Positions 44,250 through 53,445 of a DNA stretch of 64,000 bases are shown in pieces. The notes beneath the pieces are model-generated. The model was not told the DNA's origin and did not search any database. It saw only the letters and a program-made list of their open reading frames with translations. The position numbers and the translations under genes are program-made. Position 1 is the first letter of the stretch; every line of letters starts with the position of its first letter. Source of the DNA: Clostridiales bacterium (GTDB lineage Bacteria; Bacillota; Clostridia; Lachnospirales; Lachnospiraceae); NCBI GenBank assembly GCA_012839295.1, contig DUNO01000020.1, forward strand, positions 1-64,000, read 5' to 3'.

Positions 44250-44400
44250 TTATTTCGCCATATGTTGCTTTGGAACAAATTCAATTTTTAATGTCATATC
44301 CATTCCCTCAGCAAGTCTTTGCAGGAGGGGCAAGGGTTGGATTACTGTTTCCGTTTTCCAGCTTACTGATATTGGGGACGGTGCCCTTGAAGTTGTCCGG
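44250..44400 (-). pseudogene. frameshifted XRE-family HTH remnant
   Basis: On the minus strand the frame reads VPNISKLENGNSNPTLA, then breaks near 44328, and in the next frame continues LLQRLAEGMDMTLKIEF to a stop at 44250. Together this is the second half of an HTH_3 domain, related in style to the regulator at 11706. A single extra base in a run of G/C explains the shift. The first half of the HTH is missing. Confidence 0.6.
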
Positions 44401-44790
44401 CATTATAATTCATTGGATATCAGGAACAGCATGCTTGGTACTGCCTGGAGAATTAATTGTGACAGCTTTATTTCCGTTGATACTTATATTTCTCGTTCTG
44501 GCGGATTTCATAAAACCATTCCTTTAGTCGGTGGGCAGTTCTCAGATCATCATTATAAAGTAACATCAGATCGCAAGCCTTCTTGTTTTCCTCATTTAGC
44601 TTATATATCTTGTCAGTATCAGCTTCCGACTTCTCTTGTAATACCTTCGCAAATTCGGAGGCATTTTCTTTTGGAGCCGTTTTCTTACGTTTTTAATCGT
44701 CCAAGTAACTTCTGTCTGGCAGGATGTCAAGAATATGGTAATTCTTAGCATCTACCAGAATGCACTGGAACTTTCCCGCGTCTTTATTTT
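44401..44790 (-). pseudogene. decayed ISL3-type transposase remnant
   Basis: Reading the minus strand from about 44790, ILVDAKNYHILDILPDRSYLDD is followed by a stop. A second piece further on contains LYNDDLRTAHRLKEWFYEIR. Both resemble the catalytic domain of ISL3-family transposases. Stops and missing ends show it is dead. It abuts the HTH remnant, so this gap is an old insertion scar. Confidence 0.55.
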
Positions 44791-44844
44791 CCTTTAAAAT
44801 TAAAATCAAGATTTTAGTTCATAATAATATAAAAAAGAGTGAAT

Positions 44845-44946
44845 AAAAGCAAATTTACTTTTGCTTTTGATTTGGTACAATATATATAACAAATGAACAA
44901 AGAATAAAAGTTCATTCGTTGTAAATTATGCATAATTACATAGGGG
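44845..44946 (+). promoter_or_regulatory. promoter region of the glycyl-radical-enzyme island
   Basis: TTTACT (44854-44859) and TACAAT (44876-44881) with a 16-base spacer form the likely promoter. The -35 sits in the loop of the inverted repeat AAAAGCAAA / TTTTGCTTTT (44845-44868). Downstream lie AATGAAC / GTTCATT and the palindrome ATTATGCATAAT (44935-44946). These could be targets of the AraC-type regulator at 54654. Confidence 0.5.
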
Positions 44947-45014
44947 TAAGTTATTTATTAATGGTTTTTGTAAAATGTTGTACTACAAATTCTTAAGTGT
45001 AAGAGGAGGAAAAT

Positions 45015-46136
45015 ATGAAGGTATTTAGAAGATTTTTAAGTTGCTTATTGGTGTTAGCCATGGCAATGACGATGTTTACAGGTTGCAGCCAAAAAAATAA
45101 CAGCAGTAACAATAAGGATACCCAGGAGAGTGCAACGGATGTTGCAAAAGACGCAATAACGCAAGCAGCCGATGCAGCAGGAAAAGATAAAAAAGTAACT
45201 ATCGGATGGGCTATGGCATATTTTGATCATCCCGTATATCAGCTTTTAATGGAAGGTGCGCAGGATGTGGCAGATAGTCTTGATAATTGCGAGCTGATCT
45301 TTGCTGACGGCAAGAATGATGCGACGACTCAGGCCTCACAGATTGACACATTTATTGCGCAGAAAGTGGATGCCATTATTTTAACGGCGGCAGTATCTGA
45401 TCCCATGCTCCCATCCATCAAGAAAATAAATGATGTTGGAATTCCATTGATCATTGTAGACCGCCGTATTCTGTCCCAGGGTCAGGATGTGACATGGGAA
45501 TGTTATGTAACCTGGGACATGGTTCTTTCAGGAACACAGGGTGCGGAACAGACAATTGAAGCACTTGGTGGTGCAGGAAATGCAAAAGGTAAAGTTGTAG
45601 TTGTGGAAGGAACAGCCGGTGCTGGTTCTACTATTGACCGCGGCGGTGCATATTATTCCAAACTGGAAGAAGAACCCGGAATCGAAGTGATTTATAAAGT
45701 AGACGGTGATTTTGACAGAATCAAAGGAATGGAAGTTACAGAGACGATTTTACAAAGATATCCCAATAAGGGTGATTTTGATGTGATCTATTACATGAAT
45801 GATGAGATGGCACTGGGCGGACTTCAGGCTATAGAAGCAGCCGGAAGACTTGGAGAGTTCCAGATCATTAGTGTAGATGGTGAGAAAGAAGCCCTGGATG
45901 CCGTCCGTGATGGAAAGATTAATTATGAAGTTATGTTCAAACCTGATGAACAGGCAGTAGCGGTAGATATTGCTTATAAACTTGCACTGGGTCAGGAAGT
46001 AGATTATTCCAATATCGAATATAAAGGAACTAAGATTGAACGGACAACAACAGATGACGGCTTCACCTGGATGAGACCAACCTGCTATAAAATAGACAGT
46101 ACAAACTGCAACGAACCTGAATTCCAGGGATGGTAA
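45015..46136 (+). CDS. substrate-binding lipoprotein (Peripla_BP_4) of the glycyl-radical island
   Basis: A lipoprotein of 373 aa. The signal peptide ends in the lipobox FTGC (Cys25), followed by an Asn/Ser/Asp linker to about residue 58. The binding fold starts at VTIGWAMAYFDHPVYQLLMEGAQ. Further segments are KVDAIILTAAVSDPMLPSIKK and IYYMNDEMALGGLQAIEAAG. The ligand is a small polyol, sugar or related compound by family, but not known. It precedes the glycyl radical enzyme, not the ATPase, so the transporter is interleaved with the enzyme genes. Confidence 0.9.
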   Translation: MKVFRRFLSCLLVLAMAMTMFTGCSQKNNSSNNKDTQESATDVAKDAITQAADAAGKDKKVTIGWAMAYFDHPVYQLLMEGAQDVADSLDNCELIFADGKNDATTQASQIDTFIAQKVDAIILTAAVSDPMLPSIKKINDVGIPLIIVDRRILSQGQDVTWECYVTWDMVLSGTQGAEQTIEALGGAGNAKGKVVVVEGTAGAGSTIDRGGAYYSKLEEEPGIEVIYKVDGDFDRIKGMEVTETILQRYPNKGDFDVIYYMNDEMALGGLQAIEAAGRLGEFQIISVDGEKEALDAVRDGKINYEVMFKPDEQAVAVDIAYKLALGQEVDYSNIEYKGTKIERTTTDDGFTWMRPTCYKIDSTNCNEPEFQGW

Positions 46137-46170
46137 GATAAATTGTAAAAATGACATAACTGTTACAGTA

Positions 46171-46257
46171 AGGGGCTGTGGTAAAAGCTATTCTTCCTTT
46201 TCGGAATTACGAATTGCCTTTATTAACAGCCTCTACTAAAAGAGGAGGTATAAAGGA
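46171..46257 (+). promoter_or_regulatory. competing hairpins before the glycyl radical enzyme gene
   Basis: AGGGGCTGT (46171-46179) can pair with ACAGCCTCT (46226-46234). The CCTCT of that arm (46230-46234) can instead pair with AGAGG (46241-46245), which overlaps the ribosome site AGGAGG at 46243-46248. The two stems exclude each other. This may set the ratio of binding protein to enzyme. Confidence 0.5.
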
Positions 46258-48510
46258 ATGGAAACTATGACGCAAGAACCTTTTCACTACCAGATCTACA
46301 ATAAGCCGGTAAGAACGGAAAGAATAGATCATCTGTATCATTATGTGGGTGCTTCTAAAGTGGGCATGTGCATGGAACGGGGACGGATCATTACAGAAGT
46401 TTATAAAAAGAATAGATATTGGCCTCCGATTTTACTGAGAGCGGTTACCTTGAAAACAATTCTTGAGCAAATGTCCATCTATATTATGCCGGGAAGTCTT
46501 TTGGCAGGCAATCAGGCAAGCAAACCCAACTATGCACCGTTATTTCCGGAATTTGCGGTAGATTTCCTGGAGGAAGAGTTTATATATGGAAGGCCATATT
46601 TTCCTGATGAGCGACCGGCTGATAAAATTGAATATAGCAGAGAAGATATGCCGGAATTAAAGGAGATGATTAATTTCTGGAAAGGGAATACACATAAGGA
46701 CCGGTTATATGCCAACTTGCCAAAGGAGGCAATATCAGCTCAGGATGATGTGGGAGCGGTGAATATTGTTAACTTTATGCATGGCGGTTGCGGCCATCTC
46801 ACACCGCCTTGGCCTTGGCTGTTTGCCCATGGTTTAAAAGAGATTATCCGTATCTGTGATGAGAATATCGCAGGGCTCGAGATGTGGACCATCGAGGGAA
46901 TGGAGAAAAATAGATTTTATACCGCTGCGAAGACCGTATGTGAGGGAATGATTACATACGCCAAACGATATGCAGCTCTTGCAATGGAACTGGCAAAAAA
47001 AGAAGAAGATAAGACACGCAAGAAAGAATTGATGGAGCTGTCCATAATCTGCAATAAGGTACCGGAGAATCCGGCAGAGACATTTTATGAGGCACTACAG
47101 TTTATGACATTTGTTCAATTTGGCATCCAGATTGAAGACAATGCCCAGGGGATCAGCCCCGGCAGATTTGATCAGGTGATGTATCCGTTTTATGAAAAAG
47201 ATAAAAAAGCAGGAATCATAACCTGTGATTCTGCTACTGAACTAATAGAGAATTTCTTTGTGCTTTTATCAACGGTGGAACGTATGAGATCCTGGGATGA
47301 TACGGCATATTTCCGCGGAAAGCCTATTTTCCAGAACTTAACCACCGGAGGGACTGATCCGGAAACCGGAGAAGATGCAACCAATGAATTATCTTATATG
47401 ATAATGGACTGCATTGCCAATACCAGAACCCTACAACCTTCTCATTATGTACGTTGGCATAAGAATACGCCGTTGGAATTTAAATTAAAGATTGCAGAGA
47501 CAATCCGTCTTGGCACAGGTTTTCCCGCAATCGCCAACGATGAATTATATATTCCGGCTATGATAAACAGAGGATATGACCCAAAAGATGCAGCGGATTA
47601 CTGCATTGAAGGGTGTGCGGAACCGGGGGTAGCCGGATTAAGAGGCGGACGTACCGGAGCAGCCTGGTTCTGTCTTGCCAAAATACTTGAGACAAGTTTA
47701 TACAACGGTTTCGATCCGAGAAGTGGCGTAACTCTCCATCAGAATAAGAATGGAAAAGATTTGGAGACCTTTGCGAGTTTTGAAGAGGTATGGGAAGCAT
47801 TTATGGATCAGATGCAGTATTATGCCAGGATCCACGTTATTATGGATAACACTACCGACCGTTTATGGGAGGAATATATGGAAGAACCATTGACCTCCGT
47901 TTTGGGTTGTACCCTGACCTGTCTTGAGAGGGGAAAATCCATTAAGCGCGGCGGAGCAAAATATGATTTTACCGGAAATGAAACCATAGGTACGGCAAAT
48001 GCTGGTAACAGCTTATATGCTATTAAAAAACTGATTTTCGAGGATAAACTTCTGACAGGTGGACAGTTAAAGCATGCCCTGCTCACCGACTTTAAAGATA
48101 TGACCACTAATCCTACGGGAGCCGAGATTCAGCAGATGTGTCTAAATGTCCCGAAATACGGGAATGACGTGGAAGAAGTGGATATGTTGGTCAGCAAGGT
48201 ATTGGAAAGCGTATGTATGGAACTTCCCAAATATAAGAACACACGTTACGGAAGAGGTCCCATCGGCGGAATTTTTCAGGCATCCACTACAACCGTATCT
48301 TCCAATACTCCCTTTGGTATGTTAACGGGTTCTTTGCCGGATGGGAGAAGCAATGGAATGTCCCTGTCTGACGGACAGTCACCCATGCGGGGGACGGATA
48401 CCAAGGGGCCTACGGCAGCGGTAAAATCCGTATCCCGTTGTAATAATTTACTGTTATCGGAAGGATCATTGTATAATATGAAACTTCTTCCCCAAGATTT
48501 AAGGGATTGA
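46258..48510 (+). CDS. glycyl radical enzyme, catalytic subunit lacking the glycyl-radical domain
   Basis: A 750-aa member of the PFL/glycerol-dehydratase family. The ten-stranded barrel is complete: the cap region MHGGCGHLTPPWPWLFAHGL (about 171-190), TLQPSHYVRWHKNTP near 394, and the active-site loop YCIEGCAEPGV with thiyl Cys453 and the neighbouring base Glu455. A Cys-x-Glu arrangement is that of the dehydratase/lyase branch, not of pyruvate formate-lyase (which has two Cys). The chain stops at SLYNMKLLPQDLRD, exactly where single-chain enzymes go on into the C-terminal glycyl-radical domain. That domain is encoded separately at 48528. I do not recognise the substrate; the residues around GHLTPPW are unusual for glycerol or choline enzymes. 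Confidence 0.92.
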   Translation: METMTQEPFHYQIYNKPVRTERIDHLYHYVGASKVGMCMERGRIITEVYKKNRYWPPILLRAVTLKTILEQMSIYIMPGSLLAGNQASKPNYAPLFPEFAVDFLEEEFIYGRPYFPDERPADKIEYSREDMPELKEMINFWKGNTHKDRLYANLPKEAISAQDDVGAVNIVNFMHGGCGHLTPPWPWLFAHGLKEIIRICDENIAGLEMWTIEGMEKNRFYTAAKTVCEGMITYAKRYAALAMELAKKEEDKTRKKELMELSIICNKVPENPAETFYEALQFMTFVQFGIQIEDNAQGISPGRFDQVMYPFYEKDKKAGIITCDSATELIENFFVLLSTVERMRSWDDTAYFRGKPIFQNLTTGGTDPETGEDATNELSYMIMDCIANTRTLQPSHYVRWHKNTPLEFKLKIAETIRLGTGFPAIANDELYIPAMINRGYDPKDAADYCIEGCAEPGVAGLRGGRTGAAWFCLAKILETSLYNGFDPRSGVTLHQNKNGKDLETFASFEEVWEAFMDQMQYYARIHVIMDNTTDRLWEEYMEEPLTSVLGCTLTCLERGKSIKRGGAKYDFTGNETIGTANAGNSLYAIKKLIFEDKLLTGGQLKHALLTDFKDMTTNPTGAEIQQMCLNVPKYGNDVEEVDMLVSKVLESVCMELPKYKNTRYGRGPIGGIFQASTTTVSSNTPFGMLTGSLPDGRSNGMSLSDGQSPMRGTDTKGPTAAVKSVSRCNNLLLSEGSLYNMKLLPQDLRD

Positions 48511-48527
48511 TAGAAAGGAGATATCGT

Positions 48528-48764
48528 ATGGAACAAAGTGCGGGATTAAACAGATTAGTAAATCTGGTTGATTATTATTTTACCCTTGGAGGAATGCAGA
48601 TACAATTTAATGTTGTCAGCAAAGAAACCCTCCTAAGAGCCCAGGAAGACCCATCCAAATATCAGAATCTGATTGTACGTGTAGCCGGATACTCCGCCTA
48701 TTTTGTAAATCTGGAAAAGAAGGTACAGCAGGACATTATAGAAAGAACAGAAGAAAAAATCTAA
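48528..48764 (+). CDS. glycyl-radical subunit (stand-alone C-terminal domain)
   Basis: A 78-aa protein equal to the C-terminal domain of glycyl radical enzymes. It has the lead-in LVNLVDYYFTLGGMQIQFNVV, then ETLLRAQEDPSKYQNLIVRV and the radical loop VRVAGYSAYFVNL, in which Gly54 would carry the radical. The gene has its own ribosome site (AAAGGAG, 7 bases before ATG) and begins 18 bases after the stop of the catalytic subunit gene, in a different relation of frame, so this is not a simple stop mutation. The radical must be passed to Cys453 of the partner chain. YfiD/GrcA is a known stand-alone radical domain, but it repairs a complete enzyme; here no full-length enzyme is seen. Confidence 0.92.
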   Translation: MEQSAGLNRLVNLVDYYFTLGGMQIQFNVVSKETLLRAQEDPSKYQNLIVRVAGYSAYFVNLEKKVQQDIIERTEEKI

Positions 48765-48844
48765 TGGAATAGTAAAGTGATTATAAAGTGTCGGCATATC
48801 TGGCTGGCACTTTTTCCAAAAAGGATATAGATTGGGGTAAAAAA

Positions 48845-49792
48845 ATGACTGAAAATAAAGAAGGAATTATTTTTGATATTCAACGATGGAGCATTCATGA
48901 CGGGCCCGGAATCCGAAGCAATGTATTCTTTAAGGGATGCCCCCTTCGCTGCAAATGGTGCAGTAATCCGGAATCACAGGAGGTTTATCAGGAATTGGCT
49001 TTCTTCCGGGGAAAATGTATCGGATGCGGCAGGTGTATTACCAATTGTCCCTATCAGGCGATTACTCCGTCAGAAGAAGGAAATATCATTGATTATACCA
49101 TATGTCAAAGGCAATGCTATCAAGGTAAGGGCGGATATGCTTGCACTTCCCAGTGTTATGCCAAGGCCTTAAAGGTGATCGGAGAAAAAGTACCCCTTCC
49201 GGATATTATGAAAGAGGTATTAAGTGACAGCAAATTATATGAGCAAAGTGGAGGAGGTATCACTGTTACCGGCGGAGAACCCTTTACACAACCGGATTTT
49301 TTACTGGAATTATTACGTTTTAGTAAGGAAAAGGGTTTGCACACCACGGTTGAGACCTGTGCCTTTACATCGTGGAAGTATTTCGAACCTGCGCTGGACT
49401 ATATCGATTTCCTATTTGTTGATTTTAAACTTTATGATGAAGAGAAACATATCGCCTATACAGGAACATCCAACAAAATTATAAAAGAGAATCTGTGCCG
49501 CATCAATGAATATGCCAAGAACCATAAACTGACCCTCGTAATCCGTACGCCGGTCATAACAGGGATTAATGATTCTGAGGAAGAAATCAGGCTTATAGCA
49601 GCTTGGATCAAAGAGCATCTTTCGGAAGTTCATATCTATCAGCTGCTTCCTTATCATAGGCTTGGCAGAGGAAAATATCATGATATAGGAAAGTCGTATG
49701 AATTAGAGGAGACAGAGCCTCCTGCAGCTGATGTGATCGGAGCATTGGAGCAAATAATAAGGAGTCATGGGCTGGATATAAAATATGACTAG
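48845..49792 (+). CDS. glycyl-radical-enzyme activating enzyme (radical SAM)
   Basis: Installs the glycyl radical by S-adenosylmethionine cleavage. Of 315 aa, residues 30-40 hold the radical-SAM cluster motif KGCPLRCKWCS (C32, C36, C39). Two additional iron-sulfur clusters follow, CIGCGRCITNC (C58, C61, C64, C68) and the C87-C91-C100-C104 set, as in glycerol-dehydratase and choline-lyase activases. VTGGEPFTQPDF and RTPVITGIND are typical later motifs. The start is ATG 48845; the frame is open upstream to 48788 without a site. Its target is the separate 78-aa subunit. Confidence 0.95.
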   Translation: MTENKEGIIFDIQRWSIHDGPGIRSNVFFKGCPLRCKWCSNPESQEVYQELAFFRGKCIGCGRCITNCPYQAITPSEEGNIIDYTICQRQCYQGKGGYACTSQCYAKALKVIGEKVPLPDIMKEVLSDSKLYEQSGGGITVTGGEPFTQPDFLLELLRFSKEKGLHTTVETCAFTSWKYFEPALDYIDFLFVDFKLYDEEKHIAYTGTSNKIIKENLCRINEYAKNHKLTLVIRTPVITGINDSEEEIRLIAAWIKEHLSEVHIYQLLPYHRLGRGKYHDIGKSYELEETEPPAADVIGALEQIIRSHGLDIKYD

Positions 49793-49804
49793 AGGAGGGC
49801 ACAC

Positions 49805-51331
49805 ATGAATGAAAATATAATTTTGCGGATGAATAACATAAGTAAGTCTTTTCCTGGAGTAAAAGCCTTACAAAAAGTAAACTTTGAGGTAAAACAAGGG
49901 GAGGTACATGCTCTTCTGGGTGAGAATGGTGCAGGAAAATCCACCCTGCTTAAGATATTAGCCGGTGCCTATACGAAGGATGAAGGAGAGATATATATCA
50001 ACGGTAAGATCATTGAAAATATGGATCCGAAAACGGCAGAAGAACTGGGAATATCCATTATTTATCAGGAATTTAGCTGTCTACCTTATCTAAGTGTGGC
50101 GGAAAACATATTTCTGGGAAGGCAGCCAAGAAAGAGCAATGGCTTGATAGACTGGAAAAAATGCTATGAAGACAGCAAAAAGCTTCTTGACAGAGTAGGG
50201 CTTAAGGTAGATCCGAAAACTCTGGTAGCGGATCTAAAGGTGGCGGAGCAGCAGATGGTAGAGATCACTAAGGCTCTGTCCAAAAATGCACATATTATTG
50301 TAATGGATGAACCGACTGCCCCCCTGACCCAGAGAGAAATAGATAATTTGTTTCTGGTGATTAAAGATTTAAAAAAGCAGGGAGTATCCATCATTTATGT
50401 GTCTCATCGTCTGGTTGAGATTAAGGAAATCTGCAACAGAATCACTGTACTGCGGGATGGATGCTACATTGGTGAAACGGAGGTGGCTTCTGTTACTGTA
50501 CAGGATATGATCCGGATGATGGTAGGCCGCAATCTGACAGATATGTTTCCAAGATCCAATGCAGAAATTGGTGGCAAGATGCTGGAAGTGGATCATCTGA
50601 GTACGGCGGACAAATTAAAAGATATCAGTTTTCATGTAAGGAGAGGTGAAATTCTTGGAATTGCCGGACTGGTAGGGGCCGGCCGGACAGAACTTGCAAG
50701 AGCTGTTTTTGGAGCGGATCCGATATCGGAAGGTACGATTAGGATGAACGGTGAAGTAATTAAGATCAACAGCCCATCGGATGCCATTTCCTATAGAATG
50801 GGGCTGGTTCCGGAAGATCGGAAAAGACAGGGCTTGATCTTAAGAATGAATGTGAAGGACAACACCACCCTTGCAAGCTTAAAGAGCTTTATCAGACTGG
50901 GAAAATTAAATTTATTCGAGGAAGAAAAGATATCCCTTACTTATATGAATAAATTGAAGGTAGTAACTCCCGGAATCTTTGAAAAAGTAAATAATCTTTC
51001 AGGAGGAAACCAGCAGAAGGTAGTACTCAGCAAATGGCTCTGCGCCAACTGCAGTCTGTTAATCATTGACGAGCCTACGAGAGGAATCGATGTTGGGGCT
51101 AAGGTTGAAATCTATGAATTAATGAATGAACTTGTAAGAGGAGGACTAGGTATTATTATGATTTCTTCCGAGATGCCGGAATTAATGGGTGTATGTGACA
51201 GAATTCTGGTAATGCATGAGGGAACCATAACAGGAGAGTTAATGCGTGATAAATTTTCGGAAGAAACAATTATGGCTTTTGCAGCAGGACAGCATCCAGA
51301 AACTGAGGAGGATAAGAATGTCAGGAGATAA
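49805..51331 (+). CDS. sugar-type ABC transporter ATPase, duplicated
   Basis: A 508-aa tandem ABC ATPase of the RbsA/XylG type. First domain: Walker A LLGENGAGKSTL (about 39-50), IIYQEF Q-loop, Walker B IIVMDEPTAPLTQ. Second domain: altered Walker A (GLVGAGRTEL), LSGGNQQKVVLSKWL and LLIIDEPTRGIDVG. The GAGGAGG site precedes the ATG, 12 bases after the activase stop. It overlaps the next permease gene by 14 bases. It should power import of the substrate of the glycyl radical enzyme. Confidence 0.95.
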   Translation: MNENIILRMNNISKSFPGVKALQKVNFEVKQGEVHALLGENGAGKSTLLKILAGAYTKDEGEIYINGKIIENMDPKTAEELGISIIYQEFSCLPYLSVAENIFLGRQPRKSNGLIDWKKCYEDSKKLLDRVGLKVDPKTLVADLKVAEQQMVEITKALSKNAHIIVMDEPTAPLTQREIDNLFLVIKDLKKQGVSIIYVSHRLVEIKEICNRITVLRDGCYIGETEVASVTVQDMIRMMVGRNLTDMFPRSNAEIGGKMLEVDHLSTADKLKDISFHVRRGEILGIAGLVGAGRTELARAVFGADPISEGTIRMNGEVIKINSPSDAISYRMGLVPEDRKRQGLILRMNVKDNTTLASLKSFIRLGKLNLFEEEKISLTYMNKLKVVTPGIFEKVNNLSGGNQQKVVLSKWLCANCSLLIIDEPTRGIDVGAKVEIYELMNELVRGGLGIIMISSEMPELMGVCDRILVMHEGTITGELMRDKFSEETIMAFAAGQHPETEEDKNVRR

Positions 51332-52346
51332 ATCTAAAAATACTTCATTTGGAACCAAGATATTGTTGGGAATTAGACCCCATTTGATGCTTTTAGCAGC
51401 ACTATTTTTATTAATGATTATCATGAGTTTTATTGCACCAAATTTTTTGACCAAGGGAAATATGCTGGATATCATGCGCGTGAATTCCATTAAAGGGATT
51501 ATGTCCATCGGTATGACATTGATTTTATTGACAGGTGGTATTGACTTGTCCATTGGAGCTACATTTGCGGTAGCAGGAGCTGTGGCGGCTTCCCTCATCG
51601 GTGGAGGTTACAGTGATTACGCTACCAGTAATCTGATTAAGCTTCCTACCTTAATTGCGATAATCATAGCACTTATGGTCAGTGCTATGATTGGAATGGT
51701 GAACGGTGTTGTAATTACAAAACTTAGGGTGGAACCTTTTATCGCCACGTTGGCAATGATGACTTTTGCAAGAGGTATTACATATCTGTACACCGGAGGG
51801 TATCCAATTAATTTCAAACCGATACCGGACAGCTTTGCATGGTTTGGTAAAGGGTATTTTCTCGATATACCGGTTCCGGCCCTAATCTTTATTATTGTCG
51901 TTCTTGTAGGAGGCTTCGTCCTGAAGTATACCTGCTACGGGCGCTCTCTCTATGCCATTGGAGGAAACAGGGAAACAGCCAAACTGAGCGGTATACAGAT
52001 CAATAAAAATATCTGCAGGGCTTATATTGTAATGGCGGTTTTATCGGGACTTGCAGGGATTATTATGACCTCCCGTGTGGCGTCCGCTTCCGCCGTGGCA
52101 GGAGAAGGTTATGAGATGGATGTTATCGCTAGTGTTGTATTGGGAGGCACTTCTCTCGCTGGAGGCAAGGGAACTATTATTGGTACAGTGATTGGAATTT
52201 TTATTTTAGGAGTAATAGAAAATGGTTTGAATATCCTGGGAATACCGACTTATTTTAAAATCATTATTAAAGGACTTATCATCATATTAGCATTGGGATA
52301 TCACGCATTTTCTCATACATCAAAAAAAAGGAAGGTCACAGTATGA
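51318..52346 (+). CDS. ABC transporter permease (RbsC-like) 1
   Basis: A 342-aa polytopic permease. Motifs: GMTLILLTGGIDLSIGATFAVAG, GGNRETAKLSGIQINK and VVLGGTSLAGGKGTIIGTVIG. I use ATG 51318, which has GAGGAGG upstream, inside the end of the ATPase gene; the in-frame codon at 51246 is far inside that gene. Its last codons overlap the ATG of the second permease (ATGA at 52343). Confidence 0.93.
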   Translation: MSGDKSKNTSFGTKILLGIRPHLMLLAALFLLMIIMSFIAPNFLTKGNMLDIMRVNSIKGIMSIGMTLILLTGGIDLSIGATFAVAGAVAASLIGGGYSDYATSNLIKLPTLIAIIIALMVSAMIGMVNGVVITKLRVEPFIATLAMMTFARGITYLYTGGYPINFKPIPDSFAWFGKGYFLDIPVPALIFIIVVLVGGFVLKYTCYGRSLYAIGGNRETAKLSGIQINKNICRAYIVMAVLSGLAGIIMTSRVASASAVAGEGYEMDVIASVVLGGTSLAGGKGTIIGTVIGIFILGVIENGLNILGIPTYFKIIIKGLIIILALGYHAFSHTSKKRKVTV

Positions 52347-53347
52347 AAATAAATCTGAGAAAAAGCCTTATTTGTATCAATCAGCAGAAACTGATTGCAA
52401 TTTTCCTGGTGTTTATGTTCCTTGGCTTTACACTGGCAAAACCAGAATTCGCATCAAGTTACAGTATTAATAATATTTTGTGCACCATGGCACTTTATGG
52501 TATCGCATCCCTGGGTATGACATTGGTTATCCTCACAGGCGGTACAGATTTGTCTGCCGGTTCCGTAATGGCTTTATCCGGTGTCATCGGGGCAGGACTG
52601 CTGGGAAAGGCATTCAGTGCAGCCAATCCAGTAAGTCTTCCCTTTGCGGCAACGGTTCTGATCGCTCTTATCTTCAGTGGTTTGATAGGATATCTGAACG
52701 GAATCGTAATTACGAAGTTAAAGATTGCTCCTTTTGTAGCCACTCTTGCCATGATGTCCATTGCCAGAGGATTAGTGTATGTTGTTGCAGATTCTGTAGT
52801 ACAGGGCGTATCTGGTTCCCCCATTACCTTTATGAATGACGGATATTCCCTGTTGGGACAGGGGAAAATAGGTGCTGTACCGGTTCAGTTTATCGTGTAT
52901 GTGATCCTTTTCCTGATTGTATTTGTCTTTTTGAAATACACAAGAACAGGAAGGAGTATTTATACGGTAGGCGGTAACATAGATACGGCAAAACTGGCAG
53001 GGATCAAGACAAATAAAATCATTGTTTTAACCTATACGGTTAGTAGTATCCTGGTCGGGATCAGCGGACTAATTCTGGTAGGTAGACTGTCTAGTGCTTC
53101 TACCGTAGCGGCCAAAGGGTATGAACTCGATTTTATAACGGCGGTTGCACTTGGAGGAACAAGTGTGGCAGGAGGACGCGGAAGTGTTATCGGGACATTA
53201 CTTGGGACGGCATTTCTGGCCGTATTAAATAATGGTCTTGATATTGTAAATGTAAAATCCTTTTATCAATATCTGATCAAGGGTCTGATTCTTGTTTTTG
53301 CCGTCTGTGCTGACCTTTTTATGAATAAAAGGGTAAAAAAATCGTAA
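52343..53347 (+). CDS. ABC transporter permease (RbsC-like) 2
   Basis: A 334-aa polytopic permease, sister of the preceding one. Motifs: GMTLVILTGGTDLSAGSVMALSG, GGNIDTAKLAGIKTNK and AVALGGTSVAGGRGSVIGTLLG. It overlaps the first permease by four bases, so both are made together and probably form a heterodimer. It ends the transport part of the island. Confidence 0.93.
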   Translation: MKINLRKSLICINQQKLIAIFLVFMFLGFTLAKPEFASSYSINNILCTMALYGIASLGMTLVILTGGTDLSAGSVMALSGVIGAGLLGKAFSAANPVSLPFAATVLIALIFSGLIGYLNGIVITKLKIAPFVATLAMMSIARGLVYVVADSVVQGVSGSPITFMNDGYSLLGQGKIGAVPVQFIVYVILFLIVFVFLKYTRTGRSIYTVGGNIDTAKLAGIKTNKIIVLTYTVSSILVGISGLILVGRLSSASTVAAKGYELDFITAVALGGTSVAGGRGSVIGTLLGTAFLAVLNNGLDIVNVKSFYQYLIKGLILVFAVCADLFMNKRVKKS

Positions 53348-53361
53348 AGAAGGCAGAAATA

Positions 53362-53370
53362 TGGTATACT
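53362..53370 (+). promoter_or_regulatory. extended -10 promoter of the sensing operon
   Basis: TGG-TATACT (TATACT at 53365-53370) about 75 bases before the lipoprotein gene. No good -35 is seen, which fits an extended -10 promoter. Confidence 0.45.
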
Positions 53371-53445
53371 AATGGACAGGCTGGTACTCTGTAAATAGCG
53401 GTTTGTTAGATAGGCCGCTCAGACTATTTGGTCTCTGAACAGGTG

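Noticed and set aside
46258-48764. Glycyl radical enzyme split caused by a sequencing frameshift
   Set aside because: The second gene has its own ribosome site with correct spacing, a stop codon ends the first chain at the natural domain border, and the bases between look like a normal intergenic junction. Not fully excluded without resequencing.
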